From: Methylotenera_A sp046594885
GTDB lineage: Bacteria > Pseudomonadota > Gammaproteobacteria > Burkholderiales > Methylophilaceae
Length of the DNA: 64,000 nucleotides
Direction of reading: 5' to 3'
Assembly: GCA_046594885.1 (NCBI GenBank)
Contig: JBKJRD010000095.1
Location: 1 to 64,000 of the forward strand
Both the position numbers and the translations under genes were made by a program. Below the pieces are notes generated by a model that saw nothing but the letters and a program-made list of their open reading frames with translations, had not been told where the DNA came from and did no database searches. How positions within the stretch are numbered: the stretch's first letter is position 1; each line of letters starts with the position of its first letter. Positions 28,291-37,481 of this stretch are shown here, piece after piece.

Positions 28291-28818
28291 TTAAATAATT
28301 TTAACCAAATATTCCAAAGTTAAGCCAGTTACTTTAGGCTGCCATAGCGCACTACTTTCAGGGAAATTTTTAAACTCGCCACTGCGCGCATAACCTAGCC
28401 GCGCATAAAAAGCGATTAATTCTTCCCTTAGCGTGATTACTGCCATATGAAAGCCGACAACGCGCCATTCTCTTAAGGCAATCGCCTCTGCTGCTTGAAT
28501 CATGCTGGTGCCGTGACCTTTATTTTGTATAGTGGGTTTAACGGCAATCATGCCAAAGTGGGCGGTATTTCTGCCGTGTGCAGCTTGGCGTTCGCAGCAT
28601 ATTGTCGCAACAATCCCATCGCGCAGCACACCCACTAATATAAACGCATCTTCACGTTTAATAATGCTGGCAATTTCTGGCGTGGTGGTGCGTAAACCAT
28701 CGAGAATATCGGCTTCAGTTGTCCAGCCTGCGCGGCTACTTTCACCGCGATAGGCAGAATTAATTAAGGCTGCAATCGCTTGCGCATCAACCAACTCGGC
28801 TTTATGAAAATGTAGCAT
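28291..28818 (-). CDS. GNAT-family N-acetyltransferase
   Basis: 175 residues with a GNAT fold. N-terminal AQAIAALINSAYRGESSR is typical, the central strand is THFGMIAVKP, and the acetyl-CoA-binding loop is QNKGHGTSMIQAAE (the Q/RxxGxG/A motif). The C-terminal LIAFYARLGYARSGEF carries the usual FYxRxGY end. The substrate is unknown. The gene stands alone between the RND pump (convergent) and the DAACS symporter, with short TTAAGTT-type repeats upstream. Confidence 0.85.
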   Translation of the reverse strand: MLHFHKAELVDAQAIAALINSAYRGESSRAGWTTEADILDGLRTTTPEIASIIKREDAFILVGVLRDGIVATICCERQAAHGRNTAHFGMIAVKPTIQNKGHGTSMIQAAEAIALREWRVVGFHMAVITLREELIAFYARLGYARSGEFKNFPESSALWQPKVTGLTLEYLVKII

Positions 28819-28840
28819 GATAAAAGTTAACGCTTTTTTG

Positions 28841-28892
28841 GGGTTAAGTTGATTGGTTTAAGTTGATGAATTTAAGTTAATGGGTTAAGTTT
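28841..28892. repeat. Degenerate TTAAGTT repeat cluster
   Basis: Four imperfect units of about 13-15 bases containing TTAAGTT begin near 28844, 28858, 28871 and 28885. They fill the gap between the GNAT start and the symporter stop and run into the last codons of the symporter gene. The same word occurs at many other gene ends in the window. Confidence 0.6.
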
Positions 28893-30120
28893 TAATCACT
28901 AACTTTTGCACAACTAAGCTACCAATCATATCGCCTTGCACATTCACAGTGGTGCGAATCGTATCCAATAATCTATCTATGGGTAACAAAATCGCAATCG
29001 CCTCTGCTGGCAAACCCACGCTTTGCAATACCATCACCATCGTCACCATGCCGGCGCTGGGAATGCCCGGTGCGCCTACTGCAGCAATCATCGCGGTAAA
29101 AAATACAATCATTTGTTGGGTTAAGTTAAGCTCTATGCCAACTAAATTTGCAATAAATAAAGCCGCGGCGGCCTCATACAATGCGGTGCCATCCATATTC
29201 ATGGTGGCGCCCAGTGGCACCACAAAACCTGCCACCTCTGGCTTTACATGCAAATGTTGCGTGGTGCAACGCATGGTCACAGGCAAGGTAGCAGAACTGG
29301 AACTGGTGGCAAATGCGGTAATCAGCGCCTCACGCGCGCCACGCCAAAACCACATGGGTGTTTTACCCGTAATTAAGTAGAGCAGTAGTGGCAAAATCAC
29401 CACGCCATGCAATAGTGTAGTGCCAATGACCACTGACATAAATTCTGCCATAGTGCCCAGCATAGTCACGTCTTGTGTGGCCACTAATTTGATTAGCAAG
29501 GCCGCAATGCCAAACGGCGCTAACACCATTACCCAGCCGACGATGCGCATGGTGAGCTCTAAACCTTCTTGCAATAAAACCAGAATATTTTTATAGCGCT
29601 CACCGCCGACTACTAAGGCAATGCCTAAAATCAGCGCGAATATCACCACTGCCAGCACATTCCCCGTTGCCAAAGCGGTAAAAGGGTTCATAAACAAACC
29701 ATGTAAAAACTGGGCGAAAAATTCGGGTAACGGCAATTGTTGTGCAGAGAAATTTTGCATAGCATCTGCAAACATATTGATTTCTAAGCCTGCGCCAGGT
29801 TTAAAATAATTGCTGGCTAGCAGACCTAAAGTAATGGCGATAACCATGGTAAAGCCAAAAAATAACAGGGTCGTGATCCACACGCGGTGCATTTGCTGAT
29901 GCTGGCGCAAATTTGCAATACCCACTGCAATGCTGCAAAATACCAAAGGAATCAAAATCATTTTAAGCAAATCAATAAACAAAGTGCCGATTAAACCCGA
30001 TGCATAAAGCCCGCTTTGCGCATAGTGATTACTCACACCAAGCTGCTGAAAATACACGCCAACTAACACGCCAATAAAAGCGGCTAACAAAATCTGTGCG
30101 TTTAAGCTGGGCATTTTCAT
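28885..30120 (-). CDS. Dicarboxylate/amino acid:cation symporter (DAACS/GltP family)
   Basis: About 411 residues with eight membrane helices and two re-entrant loops. Family signatures are the serine-rich ATSSSSATLPVTMRC of hairpin 1, PLGATMNMDGTALYEAAAALFIA in helix 7 (carrying the NMDGT cation/substrate motif), and GAPGIPSAGMVTMVMVL of hairpin 2. The RLLDTIRTTVNVQGD segment with the substrate-contacting Asp, Arg and Asn is also present. Substrate could be glutamate, aspartate or C4-dicarboxylates. The ATG at 30120 is preferred over a TTG at 30126. Confidence 0.92.
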   Translation of the reverse strand: MKMPSLNAQILLAAFIGVLVGVYFQQLGVSNHYAQSGLYASGLIGTLFIDLLKMILIPLVFCSIAVGIANLRQHQQMHRVWITTLLFFGFTMVIAITLGLLASNYFKPGAGLEINMFADAMQNFSAQQLPLPEFFAQFLHGLFMNPFTALATGNVLAVVIFALILGIALVVGGERYKNILVLLQEGLELTMRIVGWVMVLAPFGIAALLIKLVATQDVTMLGTMAEFMSVVIGTTLLHGVVILPLLLYLITGKTPMWFWRGAREALITAFATSSSSATLPVTMRCTTQHLHVKPEVAGFVVPLGATMNMDGTALYEAAAALFIANLVGIELNLTQQMIVFFTAMIAAVGAPGIPSAGMVTMVMVLQSVGLPAEAIAILLPIDRLLDTIRTTVNVQGDMIGSLVVQKLVIKT

Positions 30121-30191
30121 GTGCAATACTACTTTGCTAGATTACGCTTTAAGCGTTGATTCATGTGTTGGCCTAATATTAATAACTACGG

Positions 30192-31625
30192 CTATTTCTT
30201 CGCCACTACTTTTTTACGTGGCTGTTTCTTAGGTATCTTTATAAATTCTTGCTCGCTATCCTCTGCACTCACAACAGATGCTTTAATATTTTCAATCAGT
30301 TCCGCCGTTTCTTGCACCACTTCTGCTTTCATTTTAGCTGCGTCAGCTGGATTAATTTTTTCAAATACCGCAGCAAAAAAGCCATCTGTGCCATGCAAAT
30401 GCGGCAATAATTTTAAATAACGGCCAGTATCAAGTTTAATTTGCTGATGACTTAACACCTCATTTGCAGCAATTAATTTAAAGTCTGAGTTTTCGAGCAA
30501 AAATGCTTCTGCAATGGCCTCATTTTCGTCACTTAACAAGCTGCAAGTGGCATAAATCAAACGCCCACCTGCTTTGGTTAACTTGGCCGCACGCGCCAAA
30601 ATGGCTGCTTGTTTAGTGTTAAGTTCAGCAATATCGGCTTCTTCAAAACGCCATTTTAAATCTGGATTACGGCGCAGTGTGCCAAAGCCACTGCATGGCG
30701 CATCGACTAAAACGCGGTCAAATTTAGCGTTAAGTCGTTTTAGTTTAGGGTCAGATTCTGAGCTGATCACTTGCGCATGCAAATTAGATAAACCAGAGCG
30801 CTTAAGCCGTTTACCTAAGTTAGTTAAGCGTTTTTCAGAAATATCAAAAGCATACAAACGCCCGGTGTTTTTCATCAAAGCGCCAATCGCCAGCGTTTTT
30901 CCACCCGCTCCCGCGCAAAAATCTGCCACCATTTGGCCGCGTTTCGGGGCGACCAAATAGGTTAACAATTGGCTACCTTCATCTTGTACTTCAATTTTTC
31001 CCGCTTCAAATAACACATGCTTACTAATGTTTAAACGCGCGCCCATGCGAATGCCAATGGGCGAATAAGGCGTTATTTCAATCACGTTGTCTTTGATGGT
31101 ATTTTCTGCCAGCATACGCGCTAATACTTCTTCGCGCGTTCCCTTAATCGTGTTTACACGCAAATCTAGTGCGGCTTGCTCAAACATACTACGGCAAATA
31201 GTCAAGGCCTCGGCTTCTCCATATTGCGCTACCAGCTTAGCCCAAAGCCAATCACGCACATCGGCTTGCACTGCCAACGGCAAATCTTGAGTAGACTTGG
31301 CTTTAATGGCATGCGCCCACTCGGTTTGCTGCTCATTTAAAATCGGCTCTAACTCGCGGATGCTTTTGCCTTCCACTTTTAATAACCACGCCAAAATCAA
31401 TTTGCGTGCGTCATCTGGGTCGTTGGCATCATTTGCAGTAACTGCACTTAAATAACGTAAACGCCTTAAAACACCGTAAACGCTCTCTGCCACAAACGCG
31501 CGATCTTTAGTGCCTAAATCGCGATTATTGCGAAAAAATTCACCTAATTTAGCATCTGCTGGACTGTTAAAATCCAACAGATTGGTGAGCAACATGGCTG
31601 CTTGGCGCAGTAAATTTGGAGTCAT
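30192..31625 (-). CDS. rsmB: RsmB/NOL1-NOP2-Sun family rRNA (cytosine-C5) methyltransferase
   Basis: SAM-dependent m5C methyltransferase; RsmB methylates C967 of 16S rRNA. The N-terminal NusB-like helical part (1-140) precedes the catalytic domain. Motif I is VADFCAGAGGKTLAIGAL, motif IV is DAPCSGFGTLRRNPDLKW with the PCSG cysteine, and motif VI is IYATCSLLSDENEAI with the nucleophile TCS cysteine. The last 60 residues are an Ala/Glu/Lys-rich tail ending in KKQPRKKVVAKK. Exact target is inferred; other members of the family differ in the NusB part, which here is short and divergent. DUF3108 lies upstream, on the same strand. Confidence 0.85.
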   Translation of the reverse strand: MTPNLLRQAAMLLTNLLDFNSPADAKLGEFFRNNRDLGTKDRAFVAESVYGVLRRLRYLSAVTANDANDPDDARKLILAWLLKVEGKSIRELEPILNEQQTEWAHAIKAKSTQDLPLAVQADVRDWLWAKLVAQYGEAEALTICRSMFEQAALDLRVNTIKGTREEVLARMLAENTIKDNVIEITPYSPIGIRMGARLNISKHVLFEAGKIEVQDEGSQLLTYLVAPKRGQMVADFCAGAGGKTLAIGALMKNTGRLYAFDISEKRLTNLGKRLKRSGLSNLHAQVISSESDPKLKRLNAKFDRVLVDAPCSGFGTLRRNPDLKWRFEEADIAELNTKQAAILARAAKLTKAGGRLIYATCSLLSDENEAIAEAFLLENSDFKLIAANEVLSHQQIKLDTGRYLKLLPHLHGTDGFFAAVFEKINPADAAKMKAEVVQETAELIENIKASVVSAEDSEQEFIKIPKKQPRKKVVAKK

Positions 31626-31789
31626 GATTAACTTTATTAAACAAGTTTTGGTTAAATGAATAGGCGATTATAACTTGTTAGCCAAGAATTGCAGGGGATA
31701 TTAAGAGACGCAATATTGCGCTAAAATTACACAAATATCATGGCTAGGGCTAATTATTTGGGACTGTTGTGTTGAACTTTGTCTATAAC

Positions 31790-32503
31790 TTATTGCACAT
31801 TAATTTTGGTTAAGGTTTGCTCAAAATTTGCGCCATCATCATCGATTAAATTGTATTGCACAGGCAAATAGAATTGCTCTTCTGCCAACCAAAGTTGTTT
31901 TTTATCATCGCCATTTGCTGGCGAGTTGGCAATATGCAGCGTTTTAAATACTTGGCCTGCCGCGTTTAATTTTAAATCGCGCGCCACCACATTGTATTCA
32001 TAATGATTGAGTTTTTTGCCGGTTGTTAATGTCACCTTGATGGCGTTTTGGCCTACACGCGCTTGAGTGGGTTGCGTAAACATAAACTGATAGGCGTAAC
32101 TGAGTAAATCTTGTGTGCCTTTTTCTAGCGCTTGTGTTTTCGCTTTGCCTTTTACCTGCATATTGAGTACATTTTTATCCCAATCAAAGTCATTAATCAG
32201 GGATTTTTTAGCGTTATCGCCTTGATGCAATTCAAAATGTGTTGGCTTTAAACCCTCTTTTGTTACGTTACCACTACTTAACAGCCTGCGCTCGCCCAGT
32301 AAAGCATAAATGCCTATACCTTTTGTGACAGATTCAATTTTGTACTGGCTACCATCTTGACTGAAATTTTCGACCACATTGGCGAATACTTTACCATCGC
32401 GTTTTAATTCATACGCTAATTGAATATTTTTTGGCACAGCGTGTGCAATCACGCCATAAAGCGCGAGGCAGAAAAAAATAATCCATTGATTTTGCTTAAA
32501 CAT
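31790..32503 (-). CDS. DUF3108 domain protein, exported
   Basis: 237 residues with a signal peptide (WIIFFCLALYGVIAHA). The mature part is beta-rich and carries typical DUF3108 segments: QLAYELKRDGKVFANVVENF near the start, QDLLSYAYQFMFTQP in the middle and KKQLWLAEEQFYLPVQYNL near the end. The fold resembles periplasmic lipocalin-like beta barrels, but no function is established. In betaproteobacteria it is commonly found near purM/purN, as here, where purM lies 64 bases upstream on the same strand. Confidence 0.85.
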   Translation of the reverse strand: MFKQNQWIIFFCLALYGVIAHAVPKNIQLAYELKRDGKVFANVVENFSQDGSQYKIESVTKGIGIYALLGERRLLSSGNVTKEGLKPTHFELHQGDNAKKSLINDFDWDKNVLNMQVKGKAKTQALEKGTQDLLSYAYQFMFTQPTQARVGQNAIKVTLTTGKKLNHYEYNVVARDLKLNAAGQVFKTLHIANSPANGDDKKQLWLAEEQFYLPVQYNLIDDDGANFEQTLTKINVQ

Positions 32504-32567
32504 TCGATGTTTTCCAAATTATTAAATGACGTTATACAACGCATAGCACCATGGATGCGTTGTCAAT

Positions 32568-33647
32568 TTAAACAACAACAGTAGCGGCTTCGCCTGCCTG
32601 TTGTGCGCGAATCATACCGATTTCATACACGGTTTCACCAGCTGATTCTAACAATTGCTTAGCGGCGGCGGCATCCGTTTTAGCCATAATCACCACCATG
32701 CCAATGCCACAGTTAAAAGTTCTGTACATTTCACTGTGCGTAATGTTGCCCTGTGCCTGCAACCATTGAAATAAAGGTGGCAAATCCCAGCTTTTTGCAT
32801 TGATTTGTGCGGTTAAGTGAGCGGGTAATACGCGTGGAATGTTCTCTGTAATGCCGCCGCCCGTAATATGCGCCATGCCTTTAACTGGCAGCGCATCAAT
32901 CAACTTAAGTAGTGATTTCACATAAATTTTGGTCGGCGCCATCACCACATCTTTGAATTTTCGTCCGCCAAAAAAACCATCCGCATCTGATTCAAAATCA
33001 ATGCCAGATTGGCTAATTAACTTACGAATGAGTGAATAACCATTGGAATGCGCGCCGCTTGAAGCCAAGCCCAGCAATACATCACCAGCGGTTATGCTTA
33101 AGCCATTAATGATTTTTTCTTTATCCACACAACCCACTGCAAAGCCAGCCAAATCGTATTCGCCTGCTGGGTACATGCCTGGCATTTCTGCCGTTTCACC
33201 ACCCACCAACGCGCAGCCAGATTGTTCGCAACCTTCTGCAATGCCCTTAATCACTTGCGCCGCAGTACCTACTTCTAATTTACCGCAAGCAAAATAATCC
33301 AAGAAAAACAGTGGCTCTGCGCCTTGCACCAAAATATCGTTGACACTCATGGCGACTAAATCAATGCCAACCGTGTCATGCTTATTCAGCTCAAAAGCTA
33401 GCTTTAACTTAGTTCCCACGCCATCGGTGCCAGAAACCAACACTGGATTTTTAAATTTTTTAGGCATTTCAAACAACGAGCCAAATCCGCCAATGCCAGC
33501 CAACACTTCCGGGCGCATGGTACGTTTTGCAAATGGTTTAATTTGCTCTACTAAAGCATCGCCGGCTTCCATATCAACGCCAGCATCACGGTAGCTGATG
33601 GAATTTGTGTTGGCGCTGGCACTTTTGTCAGGGTTAGTCGTGTTCAA
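32568..33647 (-). CDS. purM: Phosphoribosylformylglycinamidine cyclo-ligase
   Basis: AIR synthetase, the fifth step of purine synthesis, converting FGAM to aminoimidazole ribonucleotide with ATP. Signatures are SYRDAGVDMEAGDALV, GTDGVGTKLKLAF, GGETAEMPGMY and HITGGGITENIPRVLP. The frame has TTG codons at 33674 and 33647 and no early ATG. The second has a GAGAA at about 6 bases upstream and gives a length nearer the usual 345-355 residues. An N-terminal extension rich in Asn, Ser and Thr precedes the conserved SYRDAG. It is divergent from the PerM-type gene, and purM/PerM/hda is a common order. Confidence 0.95.
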   Translation of the reverse strand: MNTTNPDKSASANTNSISYRDAGVDMEAGDALVEQIKPFAKRTMRPEVLAGIGGFGSLFEMPKKFKNPVLVSGTDGVGTKLKLAFELNKHDTVGIDLVAMSVNDILVQGAEPLFFLDYFACGKLEVGTAAQVIKGIAEGCEQSGCALVGGETAEMPGMYPAGEYDLAGFAVGCVDKEKIINGLSITAGDVLLGLASSGAHSNGYSLIRKLISQSGIDFESDADGFFGGRKFKDVVMAPTKIYVKSLLKLIDALPVKGMAHITGGGITENIPRVLPAHLTAQINAKSWDLPPLFQWLQAQGNITHSEMYRTFNCGIGMVVIMAKTDAAAAKQLLESAGETVYEIGMIRAQQAGEAATVVV

Positions 33648-33741
33648 AACTGTTCTCGATTCAATTAATTGCAATGTGGCTATTTAATATTCAGTATAAT
33701 TTTAACTTAACCCTTATTTTAACTCAGTATTTAATCCAACC

Positions 33742-34848
33742 ATGGCTAATCCACCAAAAAACACGCGCAAACCATCATCTGACCAGCATATTTTTGCAGA
33801 TAACCGCTGGCTCATTTTAAGTGCAGCTTTTTTGCTGCTATTGTATTTTTTGGCGCCAGTGCTCACGCCATTTTTAACGGCGGCAATTTTGGCCTATATG
33901 TGCGATCCACTGGTCGATAAATTAAGTACTGTAGGTTATAAAAAATATCAATTTGGGCGCACCACCGCCACAGTGTTGGTGATGCTGGCGATTATTGGTG
34001 CTATAACATTATTACTACTGATTATTATTCCTGTACTACAAAAACAATCACTGCTGATTATTGAACGTTTGCCTAATTTAATTACCCATTTACGCACTAC
34101 CGCAGAGCCGTGGTTACAAAAAAACTTTGGTATTAGCTTGGCAATTGATAGTGCTCACATTCAAGACATTATCTCTAAAAACTGGAAAACCGCAGGCGGA
34201 ATATTAGGCGATGTGCTGCAATCGGCTGGCAGTAACAGCATGGCGCTCATAGGCATTATCGCCAATATTTTATTATTACCAGTTGTGCTGTTTTATTTAT
34301 TGCGCGATTGGGATGAATTAATAGCAGGCGCAAGCAATTTAATTCCGCGCGACATCGTGGGCAAAACAACTGAAATCGCACAAGAAATCGACAAAATGCT
34401 GGCTGAGTTTTTTCGCGGTCAATTTATTGTGATGATGATCATGAGTGTGTTTTACGCGGCTGGCTTATGGTTGGCTGGATTAGACATGGCTTTACCCATC
34501 GGTATTGTTGCAGGTCTATTAAATTTTGTACCGTATTTAGGCCCCGCCATTGGTATGGGCTTGGCTTTATTAATTGGCGCGCTGCAATTTAGTAGTTTTG
34601 GTCAGTTAATCCCCGTTTTTTTGGTATTTGGAATCGGCCAGCTTATTGAAAGCAACTTTATTACACCAAAATTGGTAGGCGAACGTATTGGTTTGCATCC
34701 AGTTGTGGTGATTTTTGCATTGCTTGCAGGCGGGCAATTATTTGGCTTCTCTGGCGTATTGCTTGCGTTACCAGTGACTGCCGCCATTGCTGTTGGCCTG
34801 CGTCATACCAGAGATAACTATTTTGATAGCGATACTTATCTTAAATAG
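33742..34848 (+). CDS. AI-2E family transporter (PerM-like)
   Basis: 368 residues of the AI-2E exporter / PerM superfamily. Membrane helices lie near residues 25-60, 75-100, 165-190, 225-250, 255-285, 290-310 and 325-350. Conserved segments are PFLTAAILAYMCDPLVDKL, VLLFYLLRDWDELI, GIVAGLLNFVPYLGPAIGM, and GQLIESNFITPKLVGERIG with the following LHPVVVIFALLAGGQLFG. Members export signal molecules or act as Na+/H+ antiporters, so the substrate here is unknown. It is followed 28 bases later by hda, as in many proteobacteria. Confidence 0.88.
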   Translation: MANPPKNTRKPSSDQHIFADNRWLILSAAFLLLLYFLAPVLTPFLTAAILAYMCDPLVDKLSTVGYKKYQFGRTTATVLVMLAIIGAITLLLLIIIPVLQKQSLLIIERLPNLITHLRTTAEPWLQKNFGISLAIDSAHIQDIISKNWKTAGGILGDVLQSAGSNSMALIGIIANILLLPVVLFYLLRDWDELIAGASNLIPRDIVGKTTEIAQEIDKMLAEFFRGQFIVMMIMSVFYAAGLWLAGLDMALPIGIVAGLLNFVPYLGPAIGMGLALLIGALQFSSFGQLIPVFLVFGIGQLIESNFITPKLVGERIGLHPVVVIFALLAGGQLFGFSGVLLALPVTAAIAVGLRHTRDNYFDSDTYLK

Positions 34849-34876
34849 CCTAAAAACAGTTTCTGCGTATTTTCTG

Positions 34877-35506
34877 ATGAAGCAACTTTTACTTGATATC
34901 AAACCTGCTGCGCATCCCACATTGCAAAATTTTGTGGTGGGGCGCAATGCAGAAGCGCTTAACAGCTTAGTGTTAACGATAAAAGGCAGAAAATCACCCC
35001 TTGGTTCTGGGCAATTTATTTATCTGTGGGGCGAATCTGGTTCTGGTAAAAGCCATTTATTGCAAGCTTGTAAATCTGTAGGCGCTCATGTGGTGGATGA
35101 CGTGCATTTGCTCGACGAAGCTGCGCAAATAGATTTATTCAACCAATATAATCAGCGCAGAGAAGGTAACAAATGGATGATTACTGCAGGCCTGCACGCG
35201 CCCACACAAATGGGTTTGCGTGATGATTTAGCCACGCGCTTGGCATGGGGTTTGGTGTATCAACTGCATCCGCTTAATGATAGTGAAAAAGCCACTGCGC
35301 TTAAGCAGCATGCATATGAGCGCGGCATGAAATTGCCCAATGAAGTGGTGGATTATTGCCTGCGCTATTTACGCCGCGATTTGCGCACATTAATGGCCAC
35401 TTTAGATGCGTTGGATGAATGGTCGCTGACCATGCAAAAGCCAATTACAGTGCCAATGTTGCGTAACTTGTTGCAGCTTAATTTAGCCTTAAATGATGTA
35501 CCGTAA
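34877..35506 (+). CDS. hda: DnaA regulatory inactivator Hda
   Basis: AAA+ protein that, with the beta clamp, stimulates hydrolysis of DnaA-bound ATP and prevents over-initiation. The N-terminus MKQLLLDIKPA contains the QLLLD-like clamp-binding motif. FVVGRNAEALNSL, Walker A WGESGSGKSHLL, Walker B HVVDDVHLLD and the C-terminal arginine region YCLRYLRRDLRTLMATLDALD follow. The frame continues upstream into perM, but the ATG at 34877 restores the family N-terminus and lies 28 bases after the perM stop. Confidence 0.93.
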   Translation: MKQLLLDIKPAAHPTLQNFVVGRNAEALNSLVLTIKGRKSPLGSGQFIYLWGESGSGKSHLLQACKSVGAHVVDDVHLLDEAAQIDLFNQYNQRREGNKWMITAGLHAPTQMGLRDDLATRLAWGLVYQLHPLNDSEKATALKQHAYERGMKLPNEVVDYCLRYLRRDLRTLMATLDALDEWSLTMQKPITVPMLRNLLQLNLALNDVP

Positions 35507-35520
35507 TTAAGTTAAAATTT

Positions 35521-37170
35521 ATGTTAAGAATCACCGAAATTAAACTACCACTGGCCACATCTGCCAAAGAAGGCCATACCGATGCCGAAATTAGGGCGGC
35601 TATTATTAAAAAACTGGCGATTAATACGGCCGATTTAGTGAGCTTTAGTATTTTTAAGCGCGGTACCGATGCGCGTAAATCGCATGCGATATTACTGGTT
35701 TATTCGTTAGATGTGGTGATTCATGGCGAGGCGAAAGTGTTAGCGAAACATGTTAAAGATGCGCATGTTAAAGTAACACCAGATAGCAATTATCAAACGG
35801 TAGTTAACCCTCAAAAACACCTCAAAAATCGCCCTGTTGTGATTGGTTTTGGCCCAGCAGGCATTTTTGCGGCTTTAATTTTGGCGCAGGCTGGCTTTAA
35901 ACCGATTGTATTAGAACGCGGCAAAGCGGTGCGAGAAAGAACCAAAGACACTTGGGATTTTTGGCGGAAAAATCAGTTAAATCCCGAATCAAACGTGCAG
36001 TTTGGTGAAGGCGGCGCGGGCACTTTTTCGGATGGTAAATTGTGGAGTCAGATTAAAGACCCCAAGCATTACGGCCGCAAAGTGTTGCAAGAGTTTGTCG
36101 CTGCAGGTGCGCCGCCCGAAATATTGTATTTAAGCCATCCGCATATTGGCACGTTTCGCTTGGTGGGCATGGTAGAAACCATGCGCAAAACGATTATCGC
36201 ACTAGGCGGTGTGATTCGTTTTAATGCGCGCGTGGATGATATTGAAATTGAGAACAGCGCCATTCGTGGTGTGGTATTGGCTAATGGCGAGCACATTGCC
36301 AGTAATCATGTGGTATTAGCGGTTGGTCACAGCGCACGCGATACGTTTGAAATGCTGCATCGCAAAGGTATTTTTGTAGAGGCCAAGCCTTTTTCAATCG
36401 GCTTTCGCATTGAGCATCCACAATCACTCATCGACAAAGCGCGCTATGGCAGCAGCTACAGTGAAGATTTAATTAATAAGCTTGGCGCTGCTGAATACAA
36501 GTTGGTGCATCACGCCAGCAATGGGCGCAGTGTGTATAGTTTTTGCATGTGTCCAGGCGGCACAGTGGTGGCAGCGGCATCTGAAGCAGGTTGCGTGGTT
36601 ACTAACGGTATGAGTCAATATAGCCGCACTGAGCGCAACGCCAACTCAGGCATTGTGGTAGGCATTACGCCAGAAGTCGATTTTGCTGGACACGCATTGG
36701 CTGGCATGGCGTTACAGCGCAAATTAGAAAGCCACGCTTATGTATTGGGTGGCAGCAACTATGCCGCCCCTGCGCAATTGATTGGCGATTTTTTAGCCAA
36801 CAAACCTTCACAACAATTTGGCCAAGTAGTGCCTTCTTATACACCTAGCGTGCATCTCACCAATTTAGAATCAAGCTTACCCGCCTTTGCAATTGAGTCG
36901 ATTCGCGAAGCCATACCCGTATTTGCCAAGCAAATAAAAGGTTATGATTTAGCCGACGGCTTGTTAACTGGCGTAGAAACGCGCACCAGCAGCCCCATTC
37001 GTATTAGGCGCGATGACGAAACACTGCAAAGCGTTAATACGAAAGGCTTATATCCGTGTGGAGAAGGTGCTGGCTATGCGGGTGGCATTTTATCAGCGGG
37101 AGTAGATGGCATTAAAATTGCCGAAGCGGTGATGTTAAGTATGGTCAACAATCAAGCTAGCCAGCGATGA
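35521..37170 (+). CDS. NAD(P)/FAD-dependent oxidoreductase (COG2509)
   Basis: 549 residues. An N-terminal domain of about 95 residues resembling an RNA-binding-like fold (SAKEGHTDAEIRAAIIKKL, KRGTDARKSHAILLVYS) precedes a large FAD domain. The dinucleotide motif is VIGFGPAGIFAALILAQAG near residue 105. FGEGGAGTFSDGKLWS and CMCPGGTVVAAASE are diagnostic of COG2509 proteins, as is the C-terminal FAD loop GLYPCGEGAGYAGGILSAGVDG. The physiological substrate is unknown. The 3' end overlaps the convergent soxZ by 14 bases. Confidence 0.88.
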   Translation: MLRITEIKLPLATSAKEGHTDAEIRAAIIKKLAINTADLVSFSIFKRGTDARKSHAILLVYSLDVVIHGEAKVLAKHVKDAHVKVTPDSNYQTVVNPQKHLKNRPVVIGFGPAGIFAALILAQAGFKPIVLERGKAVRERTKDTWDFWRKNQLNPESNVQFGEGGAGTFSDGKLWSQIKDPKHYGRKVLQEFVAAGAPPEILYLSHPHIGTFRLVGMVETMRKTIIALGGVIRFNARVDDIEIENSAIRGVVLANGEHIASNHVVLAVGHSARDTFEMLHRKGIFVEAKPFSIGFRIEHPQSLIDKARYGSSYSEDLINKLGAAEYKLVHHASNGRSVYSFCMCPGGTVVAAASEAGCVVTNGMSQYSRTERNANSGIVVGITPEVDFAGHALAGMALQRKLESHAYVLGGSNYAAPAQLIGDFLANKPSQQFGQVVPSYTPSVHLTNLESSLPAFAIESIREAIPVFAKQIKGYDLADGLLTGVETRTSSPIRIRRDDETLQSVNTKGLYPCGEGAGYAGGILSAGVDGIKIAEAVMLSMVNNQASQR

Positions 37171-37471
37171 CTAATATTTCGCCCTCACCCGTTTTGCCTA
37201 AATTATCTACCCAATTCACGCTAATTTTGTCGTCAACCTTGGCGCCTTTTAAATAAAATGTCAGATACGGGTTTTTAGAAATGCCTGTTCCCCATTGCAT
37301 TTCTAGCACTACTTTATCGTTCAATTTTGCTGTTAACAATTGGATAAAATAAGCCGCAATCAACTCCCCTGCATCATTTTTTTTGCGCCCAGTTTCCATC
37401 GGATGATTAATAATCATTTTGACTTCTGTGATATCGTTAACCAACTTGGCGCGCATTTTAATATTGTCCAT
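37157..37471 (-). CDS. soxZ: Sulfur carrier complex protein SoxZ
   Basis: SoxZ supports SoxY, whose C-terminal cysteine carries sulfur intermediates in thiosulfate oxidation. The 104-residue product has no signal peptide, as expected since it is exported with SoxY. Family features include HPMETGRKKNDAGELIPA-like text (here HPMETGRKKNDAGELIAA), YFIQLLTAKLND, WGTGISKNPYLTFYLKG and the C-terminal VNWVDNLGKTG. A GTG at 37489 is in frame, but the ATG at 37471 has an AAGGG site 7-8 bases upstream. No soxXA, soxB or soxCD lies nearby. Confidence 0.92.
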   Translation of the reverse strand: MDNIKMRAKLVNDITEVKMIINHPMETGRKKNDAGELIAAYFIQLLTAKLNDKVVLEMQWGTGISKNPYLTFYLKGAKVDDKISVNWVDNLGKTGEGEILVIAG

Positions 37472-37481
37472 TTTTTTACCC

